Virus record (IMG/VR): IMGVR_UViG_3300034355_001196
Coordinates: 1-64,000 of that record
Source of the DNA: a virus
DNA length: 64,000 nucleotides
Direction: 5' to 3' (one strand)
Each line of letters begins with the position of its first letter. The first letter of the stretch is position 1. Below the pieces are notes generated by a model, which saw only the letters and a list, made by a program, of their open reading frames with translations, had not been told where the DNA came from and searched no databases. A program made the position numbers and the translations under genes. Positions 42,486 through 50,576 of this stretch are shown one piece after another.

Positions 42486-43931
42486 TTATTGAACTTTTTT
42501 AGGCATGAAGTTTGCAATTTTTGGAGCAGTAATTTTCAGAGTTCTTGTTGCATCTGCTACGTCTCTTACGCCTAAGTAAAGTTTTGTACCATTATTCAAC
42601 GTTACACCAATTACATCAGGATTTGAATACTTAGCCTTACGATTGAAGCAATAGCTCATAATATCTGCAATTCCACAGTTTGAACCACCATAGCCATACT
42701 TATAGTTATGAGCATAACCATAAGAATCTTCATAGACACCTTTCACAGAACCTAAACCAAATTCTTCCATGGTTTCTTTATTGTGAACAACCCCCATGAT
42801 ATGACCTACTTCATGAATCATCGTATCTCCATAGCAACCATAACCACCATCAGAACCCCAATCAACAACAGCATTTGCAACATTTGCATTAAAAGCGGTT
42901 TGATTTGCACCATTCAACAATGCTTGGCCACAGATTACATGTGATTGTTTGAATGGACGGATAAAGACGACCAAGTCAGCACCAACTCTGGCTCTCATGT
43001 CTCGTACAGGTTTCCAAATACCTAAACCTTGTTGCATTTTAGATGGAACACCAGTTGTTGGTTCAGTATCCGCATACGGTACTTCAATTTTACCTACAGT
43101 TCTAAAGGCTACATTTGGCATGCCACTATCACTAAATGCTTTGGTCATTGCAGGTGTCATTGACGCAACATAAGTATCAATTCGTGGTTTGAATGAAGTG
43201 CTATATGCATACAGCAAATCAATTACTATTGGCGCATTTGCAACAGGTGTAGGAGGAGGGGCAACATAGGTAAGTGCGCCTGTAACAGTATCTCTATATA
43301 CTTTTGTGCCATCAGGTTTTACGCCTATGTAAACCACCGCATCCAATGATGTGTGGTTATGCGCAACTTCAGTATCACCTTTTACTGTTGGCATTTTAAC
43401 CCCGGACTTTTGTTGGCTAATCAACCAAGCTTCAGGATTTGATTCATCACCTTGAGTTTCGATGGCATAGGTGTCTTCATCAGTATAAATCGAACCGAAT
43501 ACATCACCAGTTGGACCCATTGAAATAATTGCACCATCGCCATCAACAGTGTTACCCATCCAGGTAACAACACCATTTGCATCAGTCACTACGCTTTCAG
43601 TCGTATATTCGACATCTTCGCCAATCAGACCTAATGTAGTTTTGTCACCGACTTTTTGGGATAAAAAGTGACTTTTATCCAATTCAACTTTTGCCAAACC
43701 TTTAGCATCAAACGGGTTATAGACTTCCGGAATTGTTCCACCGACGTGACGAACCGGACTATACACTGATGGCATCTCACCGATACCATATGTATGAATT
43801 GTTTTGACTACTTTACCTTCAACAATGTGTTGAACTGTGCCAGTAGGAGTAGAAGTTTCATTAGCACTAACTGCACTAATACCTAATGTTGCAATTGCGA
43901 CTGCAACAGCCATTGTAGTTTTTCTCAACAT
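42486..43931 (-). CDS. Secreted zinc metalloprotease (reprolysin/M12-like)
   Basis: 481 residues from MLRKTTMAVAVAIATLGISA, chosen because GGAG lies 6 nt upstream. A signal peptide is followed by a propeptide-like 200-residue region and a Pro linker. The catalytic domain has HEVGHIMGVVH (His373, Glu374, His377, His383) and the Met-turn IADIMSYC, typical of metzincins. It would digest proteins outside the cytoplasm, perhaps surface or matrix proteins. The early promoter at 43999-44026 and its own terminator make it a single-gene unit. Confidence 0.8.
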   Translation of the reverse strand: MLRKTTMAVAVAIATLGISAVSANETSTPTGTVQHIVEGKVVKTIHTYGIGEMPSVYSPVRHVGGTIPEVYNPFDAKGLAKVELDKSHFLSQKVGDKTTLGLIGEDVEYTTESVVTDANGVVTWMGNTVDGDGAIISMGPTGDVFGSIYTDEDTYAIETQGDESNPEAWLISQQKSGVKMPTVKGDTEVAHNHTSLDAVVYIGVKPDGTKVYRDTVTGALTYVAPPPTPVANAPIVIDLLYAYSTSFKPRIDTYVASMTPAMTKAFSDSGMPNVAFRTVGKIEVPYADTEPTTGVPSKMQQGLGIWKPVRDMRARVGADLVVFIRPFKQSHVICGQALLNGANQTAFNANVANAVVDWGSDGGYGCYGDTMIHEVGHIMGVVHNKETMEEFGLGSVKGVYEDSYGYAHNYKYGYGGSNCGIADIMSYCFNRKAKYSNPDVIGVTLNNGTKLYLGVRDVADATRTLKITAPKIANFMPKKVQ

Positions 43932-43998
43932 GATATTCTCCACAGAATAAACTAAGATTGGTTCATCCTTAACTTCTTTATTTCCGTATCTTGAGTCT

Positions 43999-44026
43999 AT
44001 TATAACCTTTTTTGATTAGATGTAAA
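43999..44026 (-). promoter_or_regulatory. Early promoter of the metalloprotease gene
   Basis: Minus strand: TTTACA, 16-nt spacer (ending AGG), TATAATAGACTCAAG. It lies inside the short gap behind the MazG-like gene. No clear upstream palindrome. Confidence 0.7.
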
Positions 44027-44038
44027 TAGTCCGGGACT

Positions 44039-44350
44039 TTATAAACTGTTATCTACTTCACAAATATAAGGCAAATAGATTTCCAACTTTTCTAACTTCT
44101 TTTGCTTCATTTTTTCAATAAGCTCATCATCAATTGTCAGAACGGTTTGATTTTTGAGTACTTCAAGTACTGCATAAACATCGCCTATTTCTTGATGCAA
44201 AAGCTCGATATTTGACAAAGAATTTGGGTCTTCTGGATTTCTGCTATAAGCTCCAAAGCGACTGATTTTTGATGCTGCTTGGATAACTTCAGCACATTCT
44301 TCCTGAAGGCACTGAAGAACTAATCCTGTACTTCTACGTTTTGAATTCAT
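44039..44350 (-). CDS. MazG-like nucleotide pyrophosphohydrolase
   Basis: A 103-residue protein with the MazG-fold metal-binding pattern: LQEECAEVIQAASKI followed 35 residues later by HQEIGDVYAVLE (ExxE and ExxD). Such enzymes hydrolyse NTPs, dNTPs or alarmone-like nucleotides to monophosphates and are common in phages. It overlaps the next upstream gene by 4 nt. Confidence 0.75.
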   Translation of the reverse strand: MNSKRRSTGLVLQCLQEECAEVIQAASKISRFGAYSRNPEDPNSLSNIELLHQEIGDVYAVLEVLKNQTVLTIDDELIEKMKQKKLEKLEIYLPYICEVDNSL

Positions 44351-44610
44351 AACAATGGATGGTCAAAAGTTTTATACACTCGACGCTCATCATTATTACG
44401 TATCATATGGTCATCATATGCTTTTGCTAAAGTTTCAAGGTCCCGCTTTTGAAATGATGGAGCAAGCGGTTCGTTATACCACACAGGCTTGTAATTGTTA
44501 GACTTATCTACCAACTCCAAGAAGGTTTTGAAGTAAGTGTATTTCCCAGCAAACTCATCTAATTGACGAAGTTTGCCAGGAGTCATATATGTTAGGTCGG
44601 AGAAGCTCAT
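44347..44610 (-). CDS. Small protein, unknown
   Basis: An 87-residue charged helical protein (GKLRQLDEFAGKYTYFKTFLE). It sits between the MazG-like and lipoprotein genes with 4-nt overlaps at both ends, so all three are translated as a unit. No family recognised. Confidence 0.6.
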   Translation of the reverse strand: MSFSDLTYMTPGKLRQLDEFAGKYTYFKTFLELVDKSNNYKPVWYNEPLAPSFQKRDLETLAKAYDDHMIRNNDERRVYKTFDHPLL

Positions 44611-45452
44611 TTTCGACGGCTTGATGATGAAGAAGAACTTGATGAAGATTTAGGAGGACTTACTCGTATTGGAGCAAATGTGCTTGAAGGTTTTGAAGCC
44701 GGTTTTGAAGCTACTGATGGTGGAGTAGTAGACTTAGTTGAAGTACTTCCACCAAACAAAGACCAGCTTGAAGAAGGCTTTTTAGCTACTGGAGCTGGAG
44801 CCGGTGGAGGCGTAACTTGAACTGGTTTGAACTGAGTTGCCGTAGTTGCTGCTTGCGTACTAGTAGTTGGCGGTACTACTTGTATCGGTTTGAATGATTG
44901 AGTAGCAGTAGCTGTTGCAGGTGGAGTAGTCACAGGTTTAGGTGTCGCTTGATTAGGAGCAATGTTAGTCGGATTAGCAAACAATGGCTGAATTTTTTGA
45001 CCAGGTATCAATTGATTTGTGTTCTTTTCTGGAACCAATTGAGGTACTGATGGATTAGTCGTTTGTGGAATACCACGCACCTGAGGTGTCACCCAAGTTC
45101 TACGTTGTGGTGTATTGTAGTAACGGTCATAGTAATCAGGCTGGTTCATATACTCAGGATGATATTGATAGCTTTGATACGATGGTCTGTTCCACCAATG
45201 ATTAGCAGCAGCCCCAGCAGCAAAAGCTGCTACAGTTCCTAACCAATTAGTATCAGATGATTGTGGTCGTCCAGCTTGTTGATAAGCAGCCATACATTGA
45301 GCCGGTTGAAAGCCCATTGACATACATGGTTGAAGAGCTGCCATCGTATTAGCATCATATTGGTGTTGGTCACTACATGCACCAATGATGATAGACAATG
45401 CTGCAACGACTGCCATAAGTTTGATATTTAGAGTATTCATATTTGATTTCAT
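44607..45452 (-). CDS. Pro/Gln/Thr-rich lipoprotein
   Basis: 281 residues starting MKSNMNTLNIKLMAVVAALS; I reject the upstream 33 codons, which are encoded partly by the CT repeat. The lipobox IIGAC marks a membrane lipoprotein. It has a Cys-containing segment (LQPCMSMGFQPAQCMAAY), a Tyr-rich section, then long Pro/Thr/Gln/Ser repeats ending in poly-Ser and RRK. A low-complexity surface or periplasmic protein of unknown role. Confidence 0.65.
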   Translation of the reverse strand: MKSNMNTLNIKLMAVVAALSIIIGACSDQHQYDANTMAALQPCMSMGFQPAQCMAAYQQAGRPQSSDTNWLGTVAAFAAGAAANHWWNRPSYQSYQYHPEYMNQPDYYDRYYNTPQRRTWVTPQVRGIPQTTNPSVPQLVPEKNTNQLIPGQKIQPLFANPTNIAPNQATPKPVTTPPATATATQSFKPIQVVPPTTSTQAATTATQFKPVQVTPPPAPAPVAKKPSSSWSLFGGSTSTKSTTPPSVASKPASKPSSTFAPIRVSPPKSSSSSSSSSSRRK

Positions 45453-45460
45453 ACCGTATT

Positions 45461-45482
45461 GAGAGAGAGAGAGAGAGAGAGA
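45461..45482. repeat. (GA)11 simple repeat
   Basis: Eleven GA units, read as CT on the coding strand, lie just before the lipoprotein start. Such tracts can vary in length by slippage; here it would alter leader length rather than frame. Confidence 0.8.
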
Positions 45483-45487
45483 AGTTT

Positions 45488-45613
45488 TTAGATGATTGGA
45501 AAGGTTCCGCGTTTTGCTAACATATATCCACCCATTGCAAGTAGTATCCAAATGTTAGAACTGAAAATAGTTGCGGCTAAAAAGCCAAAAGTAAGAGCAC
45601 CAAAGAACATCAT
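45488..45613 (-). CDS. Very small membrane protein
   Basis: 41 residues, MMFFGALTFGFLAATIFSSN then WILLAMGGYMLAKRGTFPII. Two hydrophobic segments suggest a double-spanning inner-membrane peptide. The ribosome site AAAAAGGTG lies about 10 nt before the ATG. It fills an otherwise empty gap. No family recognised. Confidence 0.55.
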   Translation of the reverse strand: MMFFGALTFGFLAATIFSSNIWILLAMGGYMLAKRGTFPII

Positions 45614-45637
45614 AATTTTCACACCTTTTTCTACTGT

Positions 45638-46123
45638 TTATAAATCGGTTTCAATATTGAGTGTTTCCACTTCAACATTTTTGTTAGTATATTGTATCAC
45701 ACTTCCGGGCACACAGTCATCAATCAACACCATCTTTTTAGAAGTCTGTGACATTGCATGCTTCAAAAATGAGAAGTACTTACCATTGATTTGCATGAAT
45801 TCTAATGGACATGTGTAGTTGAACAAGAATTCATATGGCTTGCAAAGCACCATCATTTCATCAACTGATGGGTATTCAATGATGGGTAATCCAAAACACT
45901 GTTCAATTCTTTCCTTCATACCCGAATAGTCGAACTCTTCCTTTTCTTTTTGGGTCCAAATAGCAAAAGACCAAATGTTCAAGAAAGTTGGCTTGACATC
46001 TTGTAAGTAGTCTTTGATTTTAGACACATGCTGAATGAACAAACCATCATCCCAATTATTGATGACAGTTCCTTCAAGGTCTAACCAAACTTCTAATGCT
46101 TGACTATCGCTACAATAGTTCAT
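45638..46123 (-). CDS. HAD-superfamily phosphatase-like protein
   Basis: 161 residues from MNYCSDSQALEV, preceded by GGAGATACTA. Motif I is WLDLEGTVINNW, with Asp at the nucleophile position but Glu at the usual second Asp. Motif II is LNIWSFAI and motif IV is MVLIDDCV. The Asp-to-Glu change may weaken phosphatase activity or shift its chemistry. Related phage proteins act on nucleotides or nucleic acid ends; the substrate here is unknown. Confidence 0.65.
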   Translation of the reverse strand: MNYCSDSQALEVWLDLEGTVINNWDDGLFIQHVSKIKDYLQDVKPTFLNIWSFAIWTQKEKEEFDYSGMKERIEQCFGLPIIEYPSVDEMMVLCKPYEFLFNYTCPLEFMQINGKYFSFLKHAMSQTSKKMVLIDDCVPGSVIQYTNKNVEVETLNIETDL

Positions 46124-46337
46124 TAGTATCTCCGCCATCATTCGGTATCGGTTTATTAGTTGGGCAGTCTTTCATCCAGACAATATGAGTATTGCTCGTT
46201 GGATGAAGTTGCACGACACATTGTTGAAGACCTGCTTTAGCCATGCTTATCCTTTCATAAGTTTCTAGAAAGGAACCTCCAAAGTAAAACGCTGCAAATC
46301 CAAAAACTATCAATACTATCATTGCTTTATCGGTCAT
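46110..46337 (-). CDS. Small single-span membrane protein
   Basis: 75 residues starting MTDKAMIVLIVFGFAAFYFGG after AAAGGA. One N-terminal membrane segment is followed by KAGLQQC..WMKDCPT. The same pattern (NAGLQEC..WLKECPT) occurs in the gene at 56264-56491, so the two are paralogs. The paired Cys could be oxidised outside the cytoplasm. Function unknown. Confidence 0.6.
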   Translation of the reverse strand: MTDKAMIVLIVFGFAAFYFGGSFLETYERISMAKAGLQQCVVQLHPTSNTHIVWMKDCPTNKPIPNDGGDTNELL

Positions 46338-46554
46338 TTCCAAGTCCTTTATAAGGTTCTAATCCAACTTGTTCTCGCATTTGAGCAAGCAGTTTGTTTA
46401 GGGGTTCAAGCTTCATACAACGACAACAACTAATATAAATCGGATGAAATATCGTACCACTATCTGATTCTTCTACTACATCTAAGAAATCAGTAAAGAA
46501 TGTACGAACTAATCGTGTTAGTTCGTCTGTTGATTGTTCTACGTTATCGCTCAT
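46327..46554 (-). CDS. Small protein, unknown
   Basis: A 75-residue acidic helical protein with a Cys-Cys-x-Cys cluster (YISCCRCMKL). Its start overlaps the preceding gene's stop by 4 nt. No family recognised. Confidence 0.55.
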   Translation of the reverse strand: MSDNVEQSTDELTRLVRTFFTDFLDVVEESDSGTIFHPIYISCCRCMKLEPLNKLLAQMREQVGLEPYKGLGNDR

Positions 46555-46886
46555 AATCCTACAAACCTCATATTACACTGTGTTGAACAGAAAGCATAAC
46601 GACTATCAAACCTTGCTTCTGCTTCTGGAATTCGTTTGCCGCATTCAGCGCATTCACACATTCCATCAAACTCTTCATACTCAGCACCGATGCCATTAGT
46701 AGGAAACTGTTTGACAGTAGGGTCAACGATGGTTCCATCTGGTTTCTCACACCACCAATGATCTTGCTTACCCCACATTGGGCAATGATAAAAGCCACGA
46801 ACTAATCGAAGTGATGGGTCTTCAGCACAAAGCTCTTCTGCATATTCTTTGCACTTGCCACGATATTGTAAGTAATCAAAACTCAT
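46551..46886 (-). CDS. Zinc-ribbon protein
   Basis: A 111-residue protein. The C-terminal half has CECAECGKRIPEAEARF and AFCSTQCNM, four Cys in a ribbon. The N-terminal half is Trp/Cys/His-rich (YHCPMWGKQDHWWCEKPDG). It is small and probably zinc-binding, with a role in nucleic acid or protein binding. Confidence 0.6.
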   Translation of the reverse strand: MSFDYLQYRGKCKEYAEELCAEDPSLRLVRGFYHCPMWGKQDHWWCEKPDGTIVDPTVKQFPTNGIGAEYEEFDGMCECAECGKRIPEAEARFDSRYAFCSTQCNMRFVGL

Positions 46887-47209
46887 ATAGGGTCATCCTT
46901 ACGAGGACATTTGAAATGTGCTCTAAATTGAGCATTTGTATCAAAGATTTCATCGATATCGCGTTCTTCAATATCAAAATACTTTAGAACTTCTTCACGA
47001 ATTTTAGCATTAGCTACATCACTTTCTGTTGGAGAACCACCTAGAACATAATCATGACTCAATTGCATTCTGCAAATACCAATCGTCGTTTGAATTGCTT
47101 CTTTGATGACAGTATAAGCAAAATCTTTGACATCTTGAGCTTCCCATAGTTCATCAGGTAAAGCCCATTTAGCAAATTCTTTTTCAATTAGATGATGGAG
47201 GTTGTTCAT
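46883..47209 (-). CDS. Protein of unknown function
   Basis: A 108-residue helical protein (HHLIEKEFAKWALPDEL, KDFAYTVIKEAIQTTIGI). It overlaps the zinc-ribbon gene by 4 nt. A similar opening layout is common in small phage early proteins, but no family is recognised. Confidence 0.55.
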   Translation of the reverse strand: MNNLHHLIEKEFAKWALPDELWEAQDVKDFAYTVIKEAIQTTIGICRMQLSHDYVLGGSPTESDVANAKIREEVLKYFDIEERDIDEIFDTNAQFRAHFKCPRKDDPI

Positions 47210-47414
47210 ATTCTAAGTTGTTTGATACCGTAAAATTGCGAAGACTAACGTAATACTTTTGCTTGAAGTTTTCAGCGTCAGCACGAGTTGTAAAAGCCAT
47301 AACCTGAAGCCCAGTTGTAGTGTCATTGATTGTAGAAACTACAATGTTAGTAGCTCCGGCAAATTCATCAATTCCTAAAAGAACTTCGTTTTCGAATCTA
47401 AGATAATAAGTCAT
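47184..47414 (-). CDS. Small protein, unknown
   Basis: A 76-residue beta-rich protein (YYLRFENEVLLGIDEF, GLQVMAFTTRADAENFKQKY). It overlaps the downstream gene by 26 nt. No motif recognised. Confidence 0.55.
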   Translation of the reverse strand: MTYYLRFENEVLLGIDEFAGATNIVVSTINDTTTGLQVMAFTTRADAENFKQKYYVSLRNFTVSNNLEYEQPPSSN

Positions 47415-47429
47415 ATTATAACACCTTTC

Positions 47430-47687
47430 CTAATGACATGTTTGACAATTTTCGCAGTTTGTATTTATTACTGCTATAAGTCCGTCAAGTTCATCTTTAC
47501 GTAATGTGACACTAAAACCTCTCAGCTTTACTTCTATCGGGTCACCCATTGGAGCAACACGAATAATCATAAAGTCTATACCTGGAGTAAAACCAAATGA
47601 AAGTAGCTTCTTCCGATATGTCTTACTAATTGTTGGTTTGAAACCAATCAGCTTGAATGATTGACCAACATCAGAAGCTATCATCAT
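47430..47687 (-). CDS. FeoA-like protein
   Basis: An 85-residue protein. FGFTPGIDFMIIRVAPMGDP followed by IEVKLRGFSVTLRKDELDGL fits the SH3-like FeoA domain, which normally regulates the FeoB ferrous-iron transporter. The C-terminal CENCQTCH adds a metal-binding-like cluster not standard for FeoA. No FeoB is nearby. A phage copy could modulate host iron uptake or DtxR-like regulation. Confidence 0.75.
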   Translation of the reverse strand: MMIASDVGQSFKLIGFKPTISKTYRKKLLSFGFTPGIDFMIIRVAPMGDPIEVKLRGFSVTLRKDELDGLIAVINTNCENCQTCH

Positions 47688-47969
47688 TTAGGCAAAGTAA
47701 GTGATTTCAACCGGGTGAAGCTCAATTTTTTCTTTTATACGAAGTTCTTCAATAACTTCAAGAGCTCGTTCATAAGTGGGAAGACCTACACGAGAACAGT
47801 CTTCATTTTCAGATGATATGATATCTGTCCAATGATAAATGTTGTCATTTCCAAGTTCTTTGGTTTGAGCATAATACACATAATCATATTCATCAACAAA
47901 GCTATTATAGCCAATAGCTTTCTGAACTATACGATATTTAGCATCTTCAGACTTCACTGGTTCTGGCAT
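47688..47969 (-). CDS. Protein of unknown function
   Basis: 93 residues starting MPEPVKSEDAKYRIVQKAIG, preceded by CGGAG at 7 nt; a longer frame to 48002 is rejected. Acidic, mixed alpha/beta. Its start overlaps the end of the next upstream gene by 23 nt, so the two are probably coupled. Confidence 0.55.
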   Translation of the reverse strand: MPEPVKSEDAKYRIVQKAIGYNSFVDEYDYVYYAQTKELGNDNIYHWTDIISSENEDCSRVGLPTYERALEVIEELRIKEKIELHPVEITYFA

Positions 47970-48711
47970 TGATTTGCTCCGATAAAAATTGTTGGACTTC
48001 ACCTAAGAACTCATGAATACCACGCAAGTTCTTTTGCCAACGTAGCACCATAAACTTTTCATAATCGCCATCAAATGGAACACCATAACCGTGTTCAATT
48101 TGTTCATATGTTTCGTACTTCTTCAACCAGTTCTTTATGTCATGTAAAGCTCTATCAGTTTCTAACTGAGTTGCTTTTGGAAATGCATAATGATACAAGC
48201 CGACATTTTCAGATTGAGCAAACCACCACCCACATTGATTGTAAAACCATTCAGCAGCTTCTAACCATTCAGTTCTACATTTAGTAGCAAAGTTTGTTTG
48301 AAAGATTGTTGAATAGTTTTTTTGAAAGTTTGGATATGGAACCCATGGATATATTGTGCTTTTGACCCATTTCTTGATTTCTGGATGATTGATTCGATCG
48401 CTATCAAGAACATAGATTGGTTTAGCACCTTCCGCCGGCATTGAGTATTCTTTTGTTATCCATCTTACTTCAGTATAGCCATAATACATATCTTCATTTG
48501 AAATGAAAGATAATGCATACTCTTTATCGAACTCTTTATATGTCAAATGTTCTTTCAAGATTCCGTTTGTAGAAACTCCATTACCATTTACATTGAATAA
48601 CTGGTCAAATACTCGAAGCTTTACTCCATGCAATGTAGTATCACGAAACAAAGACGGAAACTTTTGGAGCATGTAAAGAACATATTCATCAGGTGTAAAG
48701 AATTGTGTCAT
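47947..48711 (-). CDS. Protein of unknown function
   Basis: A 254-residue Trp/Tyr-rich protein (WVPYPNFQKNYSTIFQTNF, WLEAAEWFYNQCGWWF). No catalytic motif is evident. It overlaps the next upstream gene by 4 nt. The density of aromatic residues suggests a compact globular enzyme-like fold. Confidence 0.6.
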   Translation of the reverse strand: MTQFFTPDEYVLYMLQKFPSLFRDTTLHGVKLRVFDQLFNVNGNGVSTNGILKEHLTYKEFDKEYALSFISNEDMYYGYTEVRWITKEYSMPAEGAKPIYVLDSDRINHPEIKKWVKSTIYPWVPYPNFQKNYSTIFQTNFATKCRTEWLEAAEWFYNQCGWWFAQSENVGLYHYAFPKATQLETDRALHDIKNWLKKYETYEQIEHGYGVPFDGDYEKFMVLRWQKNLRGIHEFLGEVQQFLSEQINARTSEV

Positions 48712-48911
48712 TTGGATACCTCATTTAGCTTACGTTCCGTATTGGCTCCAATAGCAAACCATTCATCACGAGTATTTTCAACCCATGAAGTAAAATGAGC
48801 TAATGTAATCTGTCCATTGACAATCATTTGGAATAATGCATCTTCTCGAAGGTCAATCACGCGAACAGTTCTGAACTTCATATTTTCGTCTGGAATTCGG
48901 ATAGTGCTCAT
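48708..48911 (-). CDS. Small protein, unknown
   Basis: 67 residues (STIRIPDENMKFRTVRVIDL, WVENTRDEWFAIGANTERKL). Part of a chain of small leftward genes with tight overlaps. No family recognised. Confidence 0.5.
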   Translation of the reverse strand: MSTIRIPDENMKFRTVRVIDLREDALFQMIVNGQITLAHFTSWVENTRDEWFAIGANTERKLNEVSK

Positions 48912-48913
48912 CG

Positions 48914-49099
48914 TTAGCTTTCCTTTTTCTTTGAGCTGTAAATTGCAATTTCTTCGTTAGTTGCAGAACGGGATTCGATAATTTCTTGGTCAGGAGCCAT
49001 GTTTCTAAAATGCATTTCGGCTCTTTCAGTTGAACTATCAAAGAATACCATAGTCTTTTGTTCAGACCTTACCAAGAACGGTTGAAAATCATGCAACAT
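48914..49099 (-). CDS. Small protein, unknown
   Basis: 61 residues (MLHDFQPFLVRSEQKTMVFF, then STERAEMHFRNMAPDQEIIE). It overlaps the upstream gene by 11 nt and is polar throughout. Confidence 0.45.
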   Translation of the reverse strand: MLHDFQPFLVRSEQKTMVFFDSSTERAEMHFRNMAPDQEIIESRSATNEEIAIYSSKKKES

Positions 49100-49271
49100 T
49101 TTGAAATGTCCTTCCTTTTGAATTGAATCTCATTGGAACCTTGAACATCACAGGTTCAATACCGTTTGATGAAATATAACCGTGACAATGAAACTTGTCA
49201 TCTGAAAGAAAGAATGTTTGATTGTATTTAGCATCAGCACCTTTGAAGGTTGTTTCTTTGACAGTAATCAT
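49089..49271 (-). CDS. Small protein, unknown
   Basis: 60 residues, beta-rich (YNQTFFLSDDKFHCHGYISS). Overlaps 49268-49483 by 4 nt. No family recognised. Confidence 0.45.
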   Translation of the reverse strand: MITVKETTFKGADAKYNQTFFLSDDKFHCHGYISSNGIEPVMFKVPMRFNSKGRTFQNVA

Positions 49272-49483
49272 TTTGGAACTCCATCACCAATACCATAAGA
49301 TTCTACCCAAGGGTCTTTAGTATCCAACATATGTTGATACAATTTGCAAACTAAATGTTTGTTGATTTCAATGATAGTTCCATCTTCATCAGTAACGTGC
49401 AGAAATCTCCAATTGACTTGTGCCCGGTCTTTCAGGATTTCAACTTCACCATTTAGTTCTAATCTGTTAATTTTTGCTTTCAT
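49268..49483 (-). CDS. Small protein, unknown
   Basis: 71 residues starting MKAKINRLELNGEVEILKDR, with AAGGAG at 7 nt upstream. Short beta-strand pattern followed by a helix (KHLVCKLYQHMLD). No family recognised. Confidence 0.55.
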   Translation of the reverse strand: MKAKINRLELNGEVEILKDRAQVNWRFLHVTDEDGTIIEINKHLVCKLYQHMLDTKDPWVESYGIGDGVPK

Positions 49484-49504
49484 CGTAATTCTCCTTAGCA
49501 ACAA

Positions 49505-49915
49505 TTATACTACTTCAACAAAAGTTCTTTTACCAACAGTGAACACTAAAGGTTGGAGTAATATAGTAAATTTTTTTGAACCTCTTGGTTTCAAACCAAA
49601 ACAAAACTGTTTGTCAAGAGTCAAAATAAATTCATCATTAGTTTTTGTATCACGAAAAACTTTTGTATCTTCACCTTTTGTAACTGAAGTTCTTCTTGGA
49701 TTTAGAACTTCATTAGCTAAGTCCAAAATGTATTGGAGTTTTGATGGTTTATTGGGCCAGCTTTTAGCAGCAAAAGATTCCAACATTTCATCATCTAAAA
49801 CATCAGCATATTTCAGTTCTTCAATTAGTTCTTTGACTAAAGGTGAAGCTGCAGTTTTAACGTTTGAAGTTGAAATGGTTGAAACTAATGTTTGGATTGA
49901 AGTGGTGGTAGTCAT
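49505..49915 (-). CDS. Protein of unknown function
   Basis: 136 residues. Ser/Thr-rich start, then helical LVKELIEELKYADVLDDEML and a beta-rich C-terminal domain (EFILTLDKQFCFGLKPRG). It is the first gene after the early promoter at 49953-49980. Confidence 0.55.
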   Translation of the reverse strand: MTTTTSIQTLVSTISTSNVKTAASPLVKELIEELKYADVLDDEMLESFAAKSWPNKPSKLQYILDLANEVLNPRRTSVTKGEDTKVFRDTKTNDEFILTLDKQFCFGLKPRGSKKFTILLQPLVFTVGKRTFVEVV

Positions 49916-49952
49916 CGTAATTCTCTCTCTACGTTTGTTTGAATATGGGTCT

Positions 49953-49980
49953 ATTATACAACATCCAAAGTAGATGTAAA
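49953..49980 (-). promoter_or_regulatory. Early promoter with upstream palindrome
   Basis: Minus strand: TTTACA, 16-nt spacer, TATAATAGACCCATATTC. The perfect palindrome TGATAACTAGTTATCA (49999-50014) is 18 nt upstream and overlaps the stop of the gene at 50012. The sequence 49931-49980 is repeated exactly at 50891-50940. Confidence 0.8.
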
Positions 49981-50011
49981 TAGACCCAACATCAAAAATG
50001 ATAACTAGTTA

Positions 50012-50575
50012 TCAAATTTTACCTTTATTTGCAATCCATTTTTCTGCAGCGGCAATAAACTTAGGATTAGCATTTACAAATGCTTCATGCCAATCAGTAT
50101 CATGAACTGGTTGTACCCCAATAAATTCGGTTAGCATTTCAAATCTGTACGGCCGCCCAACTTTCAATAGGTTGGGATTTGAAATGAATAGCTTTGTAGA
50201 TTCAGCAATTGTTTCCCAAATGTTAGGCTCATATGAAGATACCTTTGATTCCTTTTTGCGAACTTTTGGTACATACTTATCATAATCACGTTGTATGTTG
50301 AAATGTATGATATGCCCAAGCTCATGACACAAAACTCCAATAGGAGTAAGGTCAGCTTTATAGCCGGGATATGACCATTTGAAGCCTGGTGTTTTTGTAG
50401 CAACAGCACATTTTTTGATATTGATTTTGATAGTTCTTTTTGTTGCTTGTCCGTGTGCAGGCAGCGTATCAACAACTTTTATAGTAGGTGTTGGTATTTG
50501 CGGATTCAAAATCAGAAAATCTTTTAGTAAGATTTGAGCTTCTGCAAAAAGCTCAAGTTTTGTTTTTCCGATCAT
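50012..50575 (-). CDS. SprT-like metallopeptidase-domain protein
   Basis: 187 residues. I use MIGKTKLELFAEAQ as the start, since GGAG lies 7 nt upstream within the preceding gene's end. The zinc motif is LCHELGHIIHF (His84, Glu85, His88), as in SprT/zincin-like folds. T4-type phages often carry such genes; they are thought to act on DNA-protein crosslinks or other proteins. It is a cytoplasmic protein with no signal peptide. Confidence 0.7.
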   Translation of the reverse strand: MIGKTKLELFAEAQILLKDFLILNPQIPTPTIKVVDTLPAHGQATKRTIKINIKKCAVATKTPGFKWSYPGYKADLTPIGVLCHELGHIIHFNIQRDYDKYVPKVRKKESKVSSYEPNIWETIAESTKLFISNPNLLKVGRPYRFEMLTEFIGVQPVHDTDWHEAFVNANPKFIAAAEKWIANKGKI

Positions 50576-50576
50576 G

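Noticed and set aside
45453-45551. Upstream extension of the 44607 lipoprotein gene
   Set aside because: It runs through the CT repeat and would bury the signal peptide 33 residues in.
50164-50475. A 103-codon leftward frame within the SprT-like gene
   Set aside because: It is an out-of-frame shadow; the HELGH frame has the ribosome site and motif.
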